A stretch of 64,000 bases of DNA. Origin: Metarhizium brunneum (taxonomy: Eukaryota; Ascomycota; Sordariomycetes; Hypocreales; Clavicipitaceae). Numbering within the stretch: position 1 is the first letter of the stretch; every line of letters starts with the position of its first letter. The notes under the pieces were generated by a model, which saw nothing but the letters and a program-made list of their open reading frames with translations, had not been told where the DNA came from and ran no database searches. Where the stretch lies: positions 3,038,001 through 3,102,000 of the forward strand of contig NC_089422.1 of the NCBI RefSeq assembly GCF_013426205.1, written 5' to 3'. The translations under genes were made by a program, and so were the position numbers. Shown piece by piece: positions 36,501-47,406 of the stretch.

Positions 36501-38871
36501 CGGAGCGCTGCTCAAAGAATTCTTTTGATAGGCATGGCCTCTGCCCAACGATGCAAGTACTATTCTTTAAAATCGGGGTCCGTGACGGTGCAACTCGCGT
36601 CAGCCGGACATTGGGGGTGTGGTTCGGGCATCTTAAGACATCAACGAAGCATAATACCGCCACGTGACGGGCTGAAAGGTGAGGACCTTATAGCAATGAG
36701 GTGACAGGTTATCCTATGTATGATGAAGATTAACAAGATCAAATGACGGTTTGGGCAGAAATGAATGAGGCTTGACGTTGTCGACGCAACGGATCTGCCT
36801 CAAGACCAGAGGGGTGGTCAGCCAGAGGGAAGGAGCGACCAGCTGACAGTGGTGTACCAGCTGCATCTTCCGGCCGCAAGAGAGAAGATTGACGTGACTC
36901 CAATGAACAAGTTTGATTCCGAACACGAGCAAATAAAACGTATCAACAAATGCCAGAGTGCCTCTTATCTTTAATACTCGGTACAGTTCCGCCTACTCCT
37001 CAACTCCAGGTTCGTCCCAAAGCGCCAATCGATGCTGTGCGATGCCCGATCTTCGGGATCATGGTTCGTCTTGCACAATTGCTGTTGCACTGCTGCTGAT
37101 CGACACCAAGGCCACGAATCGTCCTGATGGCGAGCACAACAGACCAGAGCCTCTATTCGAGTCCAATCCTTCACGTGCCCAGGGTGCCGTGATGCGTCTT
37201 GACACGCATGTTGCAAGCCGAAATCGATGGACCGGAAGACATCGGAGCACAGCACCGAGTACCGACGGTCTATTGAGTCCAGGCTGCTGCGCTGCCCATC
37301 TTTGTGGCACTCGCAACGTCATGCACTTTCTCACGGGAGCCTTATTTCTTTTCGAGTTTTTCTCTCGCCCTCTCTGACGTGCAGTATCCTGTCCAAGACA
37401 GCACTAGACCGGTCCAGGTTTTGATCAGTTAGGTCCATATTTGTGTCGACGACGGGTGGTCGGCCACACCACCCCCGAAGCTGTCTGCTCGCAAATTGGG
37501 TAGGACACGCCACGCACTGCAAGAGGTCCGTCTACAACACGATAACAAACATCCTAGATGACTATGCAGCCAATTTGCCAGCGGGATCAGATTGGCAGTG
37601 CTCGACACCGATGAACCAGTTAGCTGCCTTGAGTATCACAGGCCGCGATGCATGGACTTTGCAAAATCCAAGTCGAATCGATGTTACGTACGTCCCTCCC
37701 AGACAAGTGGGAACAGCAGCCTGGCCTGCTGGGGAAAGAGTGCCATGCAAGATGACTGGCGGTGGTGGTCGTTTGTTTTTTGTGTCTTTTATTAAGGACT
37801 TGCCTGGGCTCACACGACACACGTTTCTAGCCCCATTCTGAGCTACGCTGGGGGCATTGCGATTACAACAACGAATGCGCAGTGACAGTCTTTGGGGCCT
37901 TGACTCAAGAAAGAGTGATGCATCAGCCAGCTGGTCCCAACAACCAACTGAGAGGCGGGTACGTCGAGTGGCGGAAGTCTCGCAGGCAACAGTTTGGGTC
38001 CAGAAAACCCATCAACACCAGTCCTTACCCACCCAGCCCTGTGTCTTCTCCTGGGAAGGGCCCAGTTCTGGCTATGACGATGGGCCAGTTGAAGGAATTG
38101 TCTTGACGGGGTAAACCAGAGTCGGCGAGTGAATGACAGGAGGATGGTGCAGGGTCTGACCGTTGGGACTCCTTCTGGTACAGATACAAAGTGGCTATTA
38201 CAAGAGGCTCTGGCTCTTGGGCATCTGCAAGGTCCACTCCCAAGGAGTGCCCATTGAGCTGGAGCCCACCCCTCCCCCCTCTGCTCTGGGTCCTGGGCGT
38301 GTGGTTTCTGGGCCGGGGTAGACACCCTTGCCGAAGTTGGTGGTGGCCGTTGCTTGCTGTTTGTTGACCCTGGTAATACATCGTGCTTTCAAAACTAGCA
38401 AACTGGCGCTAGAAACCTTGGTCGGTATGGGCCGTCCAGGGGGTAGGTAGGCCTCATGGCAAAGCGGAGTACTGGCAGAACTGGCCCATCGGCCTGGTCC
38501 TCATAAGTAGGGCCTGGATGCCGCGGAGCTTATATATGAGGCCTACGGAGAACACCAGGGACGAGGTGCCTTTTGCCTATGCATCTGTACAGTTAAATAT
38601 TCTAATCCGCCCTCGAGAGCCTTTTACTAAGCTGAAAAGTCTTGTTTCTGGAGACCATTATTCTTTCCTCGCTGATCACTATACTGGCCTATTCATTTTG
38701 TGCCATACCCTCCTTGCTCTTCGTAACGCCTCTGATCCCTTCCCGTCACCCGGTCTCATAAACATATTGCCTCGACTACCACCGACTTGTCTATTACAAC
38801 AAGGGTTTAAGCATCTGTACCACCAACTTTACGACATCTTTGTGCCGAGATTACCGCCCCTTGATTCCAAA
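30535..38871. other. 8.3-kb stretch without supported genes
   Basis: No open frame here looks like a protein: all are short, overlap in several phases and resemble no family. Exact TACGGAGTA copies lie at 31194, 31570, 32376, 33313 and 33752. Base composition is mixed rather than extremely AT-rich, so massive RIP decay is not evident. No tRNA, transposase or reverse-transcriptase motif was seen. The right end holds the promoter and leader of the 48-residue gene. Confidence 0.45.
38531..38537 (+). promoter_or_regulatory. TATA-like element upstream of the 48-residue gene
   Basis: TATATAT lies about 335 nt upstream of the ATG at 38872. The intervening stretch is pyrimidine-rich and would serve as a leader. 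Assignment is by position only. Confidence 0.35.
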
Positions 38872-39185
38872 ATGTGTAACTACATCTACGTGAGTACGCT
38901 TGTGCGAATAACACCACAACACTCTACTGTACTAACCACGTAGATGCGTAGAAAGAGCTAAGCTGTCAGCATCACTACCATCTCGTTGAGTCATGGTGCT
39001 CCAAATATATCGAGACGGAACGGAGGTGTCCGCCCACCATCGTCAGCAAGCAGTACTGGTAAGGTCATCTACGATACAGGCGCACTCGGGTCGAGACCAC
39101 GGTGCCACTTGGACTGATACTGTGATGCTAATGCTTTTGTAACAGGGGCGACGACATTTGCTGTGCGTATTACGAAGTCATTTGA
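38872..39185 (+). CDS. Small Cys/Tyr-rich fungal protein, 48 aa, three exons
   Basis: Exons 38872-38889 (only 18 nt, MCNYIY), 38970-39058 and 39146-39185. Introns are 80 nt (GTGAGT...GTCAG) and 87 nt (GTAAGG, branch GCTAAT, AACAG). The joined frame encodes 48 residues with Cys2, Cys16, Cys26 and a Cys-Cys pair at 41-42. Segments include ESWCSKYIETERRCPPTIV, then QYWGDDICC and a stop. It belongs by eye to a loose group of small fungal proteins beginning MCxY-x-HY with scattered Cys. Their function is unknown to me. No signal peptide is present, so it is probably intracellular. Every splice site is near consensus and the frame closes cleanly, which is the main support. It stands alone in a gene-poor region. 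Confidence 0.65.
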
Positions 39186-41991
39186 GATGCCCGTCTGCTG
39201 AACTTGGTCATTCATTGGTCACATACTAATGGGTGGTGCGCAGCTGCATGCCGAGAACGACAACAGCCAAGCAACCATCCGTGGGCTAAATTAATTCAAC
39301 GGCCGGCACCAAAGATGCCCTCGTATCCCCATCACCTTTCTGCACGGTAGCAGCACACGCACACGGACACGTAACTACACGCTGGCCAAAAATACCCGAT
39401 CCGCGGCATCTGTATCCATCCGTTCCAACCATCATCGTCGGCCTAGCCAACACACCAGCCCCGTTAGTGGCCGGCGCATGCGCTTGTCAAACCTGGAGTG
39501 CAGTAATACAGCACCAATCGGAAGGGTAAAGGCTCAGCAATCTTCTGTTCTTATTTTGGTTCAACTTTCGCATGGATCCAACATTGTTTAAAAAGTTCGT
39601 CTCAGGACAGGAAGTCGGGTATATATCCCCTTTTTTTTCGGCGCAAGGATTAGGTCACAGTCACACATTGCATTAGGAATATCAGGTTTGGATGGAAAGA
39701 AGTGCAAAGTTCCTGGGCGCAAACTACGTCTATTTTTTTTTTTACTCCTTTAATAAAAATAGGAGGAAGGATGTTTGATTACACTACACGTCTTGGGCTG
39801 TTGGCCAGCGCTGTCATGCTAGTTCTGGGTGGCCAAGTGTTTTTGTTCTGCTCCGTCCGTTTTTCTCTCCGTACCTGTTGCGAGAGTTGCACGCGCGAGG
39901 GGATAGCATGGCCTACTTGGCGGTTCCATTGCATCAGAATCGGCATTGGCAATGAGCCAGTGGAACCGGAATAGATAGGTTGAGGGAGCGAGACCGGGAC
40001 AAGTGGCTTATTGGACACCAGCAGGTCTGGGATACCTGCAGCCGAAACGCAGTGGCAGAGACAAGGCAGTCGTGTGTTTTTTTTTTTTTTGAACCGATAC
40101 GGCCAAAGGCAGGCAGGCGCACGTAGTCGGTTTTTGCAATTGATAGGATTTCATCATCGTGGAGCCCACCTCTGGTTCGTGCTGCGTTTGCCATATTTTG
40201 ACATGGACGTCGTGGTCCTCTGAAACGTGGCTTTTGTCACTTTATTTATGCCAAGGTATCCCTGCTTTTGCATGGGGCCATGGAAGGCGAGGATCCAACA
40301 GACGAGGACCAGACGGCGTTTGTCGTTGTGTACTCCGTACGACTTTTGTATAAGCAGTTGGCTGGACCTGCAAATCCCTAAACACTCGCAGATGCCGCTC
40401 GATTTGAGACATGGGAAGAAGAAGAATACGAATCTCAGTTCTTATCCAATTTGGGGCCAAGGGGGCAAAATGGTTACACGGTAGCCGGCCACTTAGAGCG
40501 CGATGCCCGCCTCACCGGTCCATGTCTTGAAGGTCTTGAGTCAGCCCACGCGGCCGAGCAGCACGTCTGGTCTTGGGTTGCCGATGCTCAGTGCCCCATG
40601 GGCGGCGAGATGCACATCTGCAGTCCCGAGGCGCTTGTGCCACAGGTCCTGGACCACTCGGGAGTAGTATTAAATTGCGGCAGTGTTACTAGTACTGCCC
40701 ACGACGTCTGGGAAGACGGTCAGCGTCTAATAACTTGCGCGACCTCCCAAGACTTAAAGTGGGCGGAAGAGCCGATATCGAAGCGAACGCCGGAGGAGGC
40801 GCCGGCCTCGGTAAGAAGATGGAGGAACATTCCATGGAACTCGTCGACATTTGGTTGCCTTTTGCGCTGAAGATTGTCTGCCGCAGATTTGCCCCCGTCA
40901 ATACATACATGTAGCTGTCAAGTGTGCCGATCCCTCACGATATGCGTGTAATTGCGTACCACGAGACATGCTCGGCGATGGAAAGCATTGATATCGAGCA
41001 GCCGGCTGGGGCGCCTCACGGCTCGATAGTATGTCTCGGACGTTTCTCTTCTCTCTGAACCTGTTTCTGCTCCTTTTGCCCTCTGCGTCCTATTTTAAAA
41101 TAAACTATCCCGGGCCGCGCCCCCGATTCCCGCCCCAATGGTTCACTAGGTGACGATGAATCCGGGCTTGTTGAAGCCCTCTCCGCCGAGGGGACACAGC
41201 GGTGGGCGCACAACCTTGTGCTTCCTTCTTTGACGCGGCGGAATTCCTGGCCCCACGCATCGTGGTAGTACGGTATACGGATGTGGTGATGAACTCGCGC
41301 GGCGTGCATGCCTCGCTCGCCAGGGCCGCCTGGTCACGATGGTCGCTCACCAACCAGCAGGCGCCGGAGCATTTGGACTCTGGCCCTACTGCAGCCATCG
41401 CCGTGTGTGCTCAGATGCATGTATCTATATGCATACGAGCAGGACGAGACCCGTTCAATGTTCCGAAGCCGCAGGCTTGCCCGGCCTGTTGCTGGCCTTA
41501 GGGCTGTGCAGAGACAGCTCATGGCCGGCCAGCCAGCCTCGGCAACCTCTGCTTGTTTGCCAGGTCATGCTCGAGCCCAGCTCAAGCCGCATGTGGATGT
41601 GTGTTCGTCCCGTCTCCAGACTGCGTATACGTACATGTGTACAATAGAAATAGTATACTACTTTGATGACGGAGCGGCACGGCGGCCGCCCGACGCCTCG
41701 TGCCCTTCAATGTTCCTCTAATGTCTCCAACGCCGCTGTCATCTCGTCCCTCCCCGATGGCTGTCGGCTTTCCTCGCCTCTTTTTCTTTCCCGTGTCTAA
41801 GGCTCCGTGGAGGCTGCGAAGAATCCAGCGCCATCTGCCGATCCTGGGATATTCGCGTATTAACCCCTGGGCTCCCGTGCCGTCCAGCTCACGGTGTGAC
41901 GGCCTCGGGAGGGAGAAGCGCGCAAGCCACGATCTTACTGTGGAGTGGTCGAGTTATCTGTACATACATGCGCACACTTGCATACATACGT

Positions 41992-42016
41992 ACACACACA
42001 AACACACACACACACA
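41992..42016. repeat. (CA)n microsatellite, slightly interrupted
   Basis: An AC/CA dinucleotide tract of about 25 nt with one AAA interruption near 42001. Adjacent DNA has TACATACATG-type repeats. Confidence 0.85.
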
Positions 42017-43599
42017 TGTACGTGTTGGCAGTGGAGGGGGTGTTCTGAGCTGCATTTCAGCTTTTGTCCGTGGCGTAGTGTATTATTGGTCTTGGTGTCG
42101 ATGTACACAGGGAAGGGTGCCATTTTGCCTAATTTGACAGAAAGCATTGGAGAGACGCACGCTGCGGGTTGAAACATGTCCAACTTCCGACATGCCGGCC
42201 CCGGCTGTGTATCAAACTCCAGGTCAACACGCATGGCCCGGTGGGCGAGCAGTCAGAAATAGACATGCAATGCTCTCTCTCTCGTGCCGGTACCTGCAGC
42301 GGGCTCCTGGAAGCCGAGTCTCGTCGGTCCCGGCATCTCGGACATGAAGCAGTATGTATATGTAAGGAGTGTTGCATCTTGTCTTTTTGCTCTCCCACGA
42401 TGACTGCAACCGCGCCGTGCCATCTTGATCGGAATCAAGTGTTCCAGTTCACCACCTGCGGTCCCCGGTGAGCCGGGATCTGATGCAGCCGCATGATGGC
42501 GTTGAGGCTTCCCTTCCCGACGCGCAACACCCGCCGGGGCTGTGAGGCCATTTTGCTGCCATGGGCGGCTCCGAGGCGTGTTCCAACGGCTCCGTAGGGC
42601 AAATCGACGCTACCCATGTACATACCCTGCCAACCGACTGTTGACGGCTTGGCGATACCGCGTGATGAAGGAGGGAACGGATGCCGGGGTCCCAAACGCA
42701 GCAAAAATGTCGAGTGCGCAATTTTCGCACATCTCAGCAGCAAAGAATCCACCAGCACGCTTACAAGAGAGTATGTATGTACTCCGTATAATAGATGGAC
42801 ATCCATTTCGCCATCCCCCCTCCGCCAGCGCGAAGCGAAGAGAGAAAACTACGCTTGGGTCGGCGCGAGGCCACAAGTGGTCATGATGCCGAGATTTCTG
42901 TGGAAGGGATGCGATGAAGTAGCCCTGAGCGGAACACCATTGGGCCAAGCACCCGCGCAAACGACTTTGTTTTGCTTTTTCTTTTCTTGTTTTTCTTCGT
43001 TTCTTAGTGCCAAAACGACAAAGCCAGTCGATCATCTGGTGAGAGACTGGCTGACTGGAAGCCAATTGACGCCCATGTAATCCGTAGTCGTCCTTGTCTT
43101 CTTTTCTTCTTTCTTTTTTTTTTTGCGCCGCGCCACGACGCTCGACAAGGTTGGAGTATCATTCCAGTGTCCCGCCGATCTGGTTGGCTTCGCTCTTCAA
43201 GACTTATATTTAGCCGGGCACGTACGAAGCGACTGAATGACGCAGTCTCACTCCGAGCATCCATTCCTCGGGAGGTCTTGGGGTGAAATCTCGGTGAGCA
43301 AAAAAACAACCTCGGTCGGTGGGCATGTTGAGATGCGAGTTGTCTTTTGGGCAATGCATCTCGAATACATGCACACAGATGAGAACACGCCGCAGCCGGC
43401 TTCTTCGTTCGGCTTTCCCAGCTGTTCAATGTTTCGCCGCGCGGTATATTCATACCATGTCGATATCGATGAGGCTGCGCGCAAACAATATCCACTCGTC
43501 CCTCTGTCGCGCATGCAGGGCCGCATCCATCCACGAGACTGCAGCTGCACCTCGACCAGGTGTTTACGGTGCAGAATCAAAGACTTGTCTTTGTGCACA

Positions 43600-43664
43600 G
43601 TCTTTCTTTCTTTTTCTTGTTCTTGTTCTTGGTCTTTTTCTTTTCTAAAAAAAAAAAAAAAAAG
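43600..43664. repeat. Pyrimidine tract followed by an 18-nt A run
   Basis: A CTTT/TTCTTG-rich pyrimidine tract abuts a run of 18 A at 43647-43664, an abrupt strand asymmetry switch. It creates a long but meaningless minus-strand open frame with a Phe run. Confidence 0.8.
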
Positions 43665-44531
43665 ATACCATCTCCAGGTGGCCGGAATACACCCCATTCT
43701 CCTCCACCTTGACACACCGGGAGGAAACCATCCCTGTCGGCATCTACGTACGGCGTGCTGGGTGTTTTGAAGAGCCTCTGGCCGTGCACGCCTATCCTTT
43801 TTCAGAAACAGCCTGGTAGTTCCCGAGTATTGAGAAACACGTCGGGCATCGCGGGCGCCCAAAGCAGCCCGGCATTGCCGAGACCCTTTCCCGCTGTTGC
43901 GGCTTTGTTTTGCTTCTCCCTCTCTGTCGGGCGCCAGGCGAAGAAAGAGCCATGATGTGAATGTTTTGAAATCTTTTATTTGTGTGCCGAGGGTGTGAGG
44001 TTTCAAAATAAAAGGGGGGGAGGCGGGTAATATTGGGGCACTTCATTAAAGAAGAGGCGTTTTTTTGCTCGTGCCGTGCCTTGCCATGAACGCCATCGTG
44101 AACTTTCTTCCCATGTCCAGTTTTGGGTGGATCCGTACCGAGCCAAATCGCCAAATCGCCAAATCGGGGCTTGGAGACGCCGAATGTGGTCCAATTTCCA
44201 TCTTGACATTGCGCGTCTTCGCAGAAAAGGGTAGAGCTTTCTACAGAGTTGCGTAGTCTTTCGTGAGGCAAATGGCCGGGTTGTGGAAAACGGCGGATTC
44301 GGAACACCACAACCGTCTTCCCTCCAACAGTCGGAGCAGGAAAAGTCAGTTCCGATGATAAGCCGATGTTCCGAATTGTTCACCGCGTTCAGTTCGGGTA
44401 CATTTGTCATATGGGTTCGGGCTTATATCCCAGCACTTGGCCATGCAAAACTTTTCTCCGGATGTACATACATTATACAGAGTTGGGAGGGGTAAATCCG
44501 GTCAAAACATGCAAATCGCTGCTCGCCGGGT

Positions 44532-44545
44532 CCCCCCCCCCCCCC
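44532..44545. repeat. Run of 14 C
   Basis: Uninterrupted C homopolymer in non-coding DNA. Its length may be unreliable in the assembly. Confidence 0.85.
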
Positions 44546-46286
44546 TTTTCCCATGAAAGAAAAAGCACGTCATTGCGTATTTTAGTGCGTATTGCACTTG
44601 AAACGCCCATCACGAAGTCAACTGCCTTGTCTGCCAAGATTCACCAGCAGCAAATCTGCCGGCCCAATCCTACCCCATTACCGGCCCTTGCTGCAGCCCG
44701 GCAGCGGCGCGGGTTCCGCCCGTCCGCTTCTGCCTTTTGGTCGTAGTACTGGTGCCATTTATACTTTGGACTAATGCGTGACCGTTGAGCAGGAATCAGG
44801 GTCTGAGCGTGTCCATGTCCAAAAAAAATTAAGAGGGAGAAGAATCTGTCCAGCTTTGGTGTGAGTGACGCATCAGTGAGCGCAGTTTTGCGCCAGACTT
44901 GGAGATGCGCAGCGGGTGGCCGGCCGCAATGGTTGAGAGAGACAGAGGGAAAGAAGTGAAGGCGGAAAAGGTCGACTGCTTTTCCAGGCAAGTAACTGCC
45001 TAGATAGGTGTGTTGGTGACTCTCTTTCGGCGTCCTCTCTTCCACCATGTCCAATTGCCCGGTGTCTGACGGCTTGCCAAATTGATGTAGTACAAGATTT
45101 GTACAACAACAGCCTTGAAGCCTTGCCAATAGGCTGCCTTACTCCGTTGTCGACAGTTTGGTGTAGAGACGTGTCTGGTGCACTATTCTTAGATTAGCCC
45201 ACGCCCGCCGAATGTGACTGCCCTGTTGCTTGCTGGAAATCCCAAGCCCTGTCAATTCCTTGCTTGCCCTGTCTGTCCATCCATCGTCCCCATGACTTGC
45301 GGTTGGCGCCCAGCGTGCCCGCCATCATCATCATGCAACAAATCGCCAGACTTGGTGTGAAGTCGTTGGCCCAGCGTGCATTAGTCCAACGTGCTCTGTG
45401 CTTCCAAGCGTCCTTGCGTTGATGATCGTCCTGCCCCCCAACTCCTCGTGCGTTAGCTGGTGAAGGACAGGTTGATGCTTCAAGTCCCATGCATGAACGA
45501 ACCTTATTTCGTTTGACGGGCCTATCATCCACTCTCTGCAATGTACCATGCCGCGAACCTAGTGTCTGGTAGGCACAGCGTTGCCTACCATGTACGGAGT
45601 AGTCGAAGCCTTCTCTGACAACAAATTTCGCACCCCCAGACGCTGGCGTCTTGGCGGTTCTTCCTTACGGCGTTGACGCCTGCAGCTTTGGCACTCATGG
45701 ACGCTTCCAAGCGAATGCCGGGGTCGGGTTATGCGCCATTTGCAACCCGCACGCTGCAGGGCCCTGCTGTCTGCCTCGAGAGGCATTGCTCGCTTCTAGT
45801 GCATCAATGATGCCAACCTCGACCCTAGGAGGCATCAAAATGTTCGCCAACGGTTGCTTGCCATCTTGTCCGCTATCTGACGTGAGCTAGTTCCCCTCCA
45901 TTCGGACTTGAAATTAGATGTCTGGATAATTTGTCACGGACATGTAACGACACCCTACCGATGAGTGCCAGCCGATGGTGCCTGAATCACCCTCGAGTTG
46001 AGCTACCGCAACGAACCAATTGAAATTGCTGAAGAGACAATTCTGTTGCTCCGCACGTCAGTCTTCTAGTGGGACACACGTTAGGAATACTAGTAGTAAT
46101 GGTAGACAAACTTCAAGGCAAATTGGGGGGTGTGCATTTGTGACCCTGGATTTGAGGGCACAAGTACAGGTACGTCGAGAACCTGAGACTAGGGTCCTCG
46201 CATGAGACGGTTGTCAGGTGACTTTTTGTCCAATACAACCCCATTCTGGGAACAAGTCTGTCGACGTTGCCAAGAACCACGATGGC

Positions 46287-46306
46287 TTTTTTTTTTTTTT
46301 TTTTTT
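46287..46306. repeat. Run of 20 T
   Basis: Uninterrupted T homopolymer in non-coding DNA. Its exact length may vary between reads. Confidence 0.85.
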
Positions 46307-47406
46307 GCAACAAAACGAGGTGTCATGGTGAGGCATCTCTAGAAGAAAAGACTATTACACTGGGGATAATTTTTTGGTCTCTTGCTCCCTCGTCGACGAC
46401 TACATCAGGAGCGGTAGTGGACGGTGATGCGCCCCGTCTAGCCGTTTGGCCGCACGCCTATGAGAGCTAGGTGCTCGAGAATATTCTGACGGGCAGATTG
46501 CAACAGCTTGTTGGACGCGGTAGTGACTTGTCATTCCGTACACGCTTTCTGCAACGGGGGTGTAGCTGTAATGCGTTGATTGAGAAACATTAGACGAATT
46601 GACCCCCACACGCTTCCAATGCATGAGGCTTTGTTGATACCGAAAAAGACACCAGTGACATCTCCACCTAGTCATGCGGCGCTTATGCATCTTTGCGTCT
46701 TCTTGACATTCGATGCAGTCCCAGCGTCCCCAGACAGTGCTCATGCCTTTTTCGTTTTGTTGGTTAGTATAACAATTTGTTTTAAACCCCTTTCCCATTG
46801 GTGCTTGTGCGCCTTTAATATACCGACACTCTGGCTCTGCAATGCGTTCCCCCCTGTTAGTTAGAGCACGGAGTATTACGAAGGGCTACTCCGTACAACA
46901 ACTTGGCAAAAGTTGCTAAATGAGTCAGACAATTTCAGAATGGGCAGGCAGCCTTGGTGAACAGGGCAGGTTCACGCCGTCAACCAACAAAGGTGGCGTC
47001 TCGGCTACCGGGCCATCAAGGTGAACCTGCTCGAATCGTTAACTGACAAATTGCCTTGCCTGGTTTGAGTCGATCTTATGCAGGTCGGGGGGAAACCCCG
47101 GGCATACGGAGTACAATGGAATGGATATAGCGGCTCCAACGGCTGCAAACGGACAGGGCTAGCGGAGATGGGCACAGCCGCGGTGGATGGAAAAGACCAC
47201 ATTAGGGCTCGAGCTGCCGTTGAGAGGAAGTTGGTCTTGTCGGGCGACGATGACAAGGCGGGGAATCTGGCATCCGGTGGTGGCTGCAGATCAGAACTGC
47301 GCCTAGTGATCGAAGCCTGGGCTGTGTGCGTTGAGGGTAGGAATCTAATCTATGTATGTATGTCTGAATCCTATTCGCTCTATTTCTGTAAAAGCCGGCC
47401 ACTGTT

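Larger units (their letters stand above)
39186..47406. other. 8.2-kb stretch without supported genes, rich in homopolymer tracts
   Basis: Only short, phase-overlapping frames occur here. The region is marked by T runs near 39730 and 40078, a (CA)n tract at 41992, an A run at 43647, a C run at 44532 and a T run at 46287. Exact TACGGAGTA copies are at 40331, 42780, 45593, 46887 and 47105. A frame at 40451-40870 has balanced composition but no recognisable motif. No mobile-element protein is visible. Confidence 0.45.

Noticed and set aside
40451..40870. 139-aa open frame on the plus strand
   Set aside because: Balanced composition but no motif, and overlapping frames in other phases; insufficient support.
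43248..44006. 252-aa open frame on the minus strand
   Set aside because: It runs through the A18/pyrimidine tract and encodes a Phe homopolymer; an artefact of composition.
30535..47406. RIP-mutated transposon desert
   Set aside because: Base composition is not strongly AT-rich by eye and no transposase or reverse-transcriptase remnants were found; a formal RIP-index calculation would decide.
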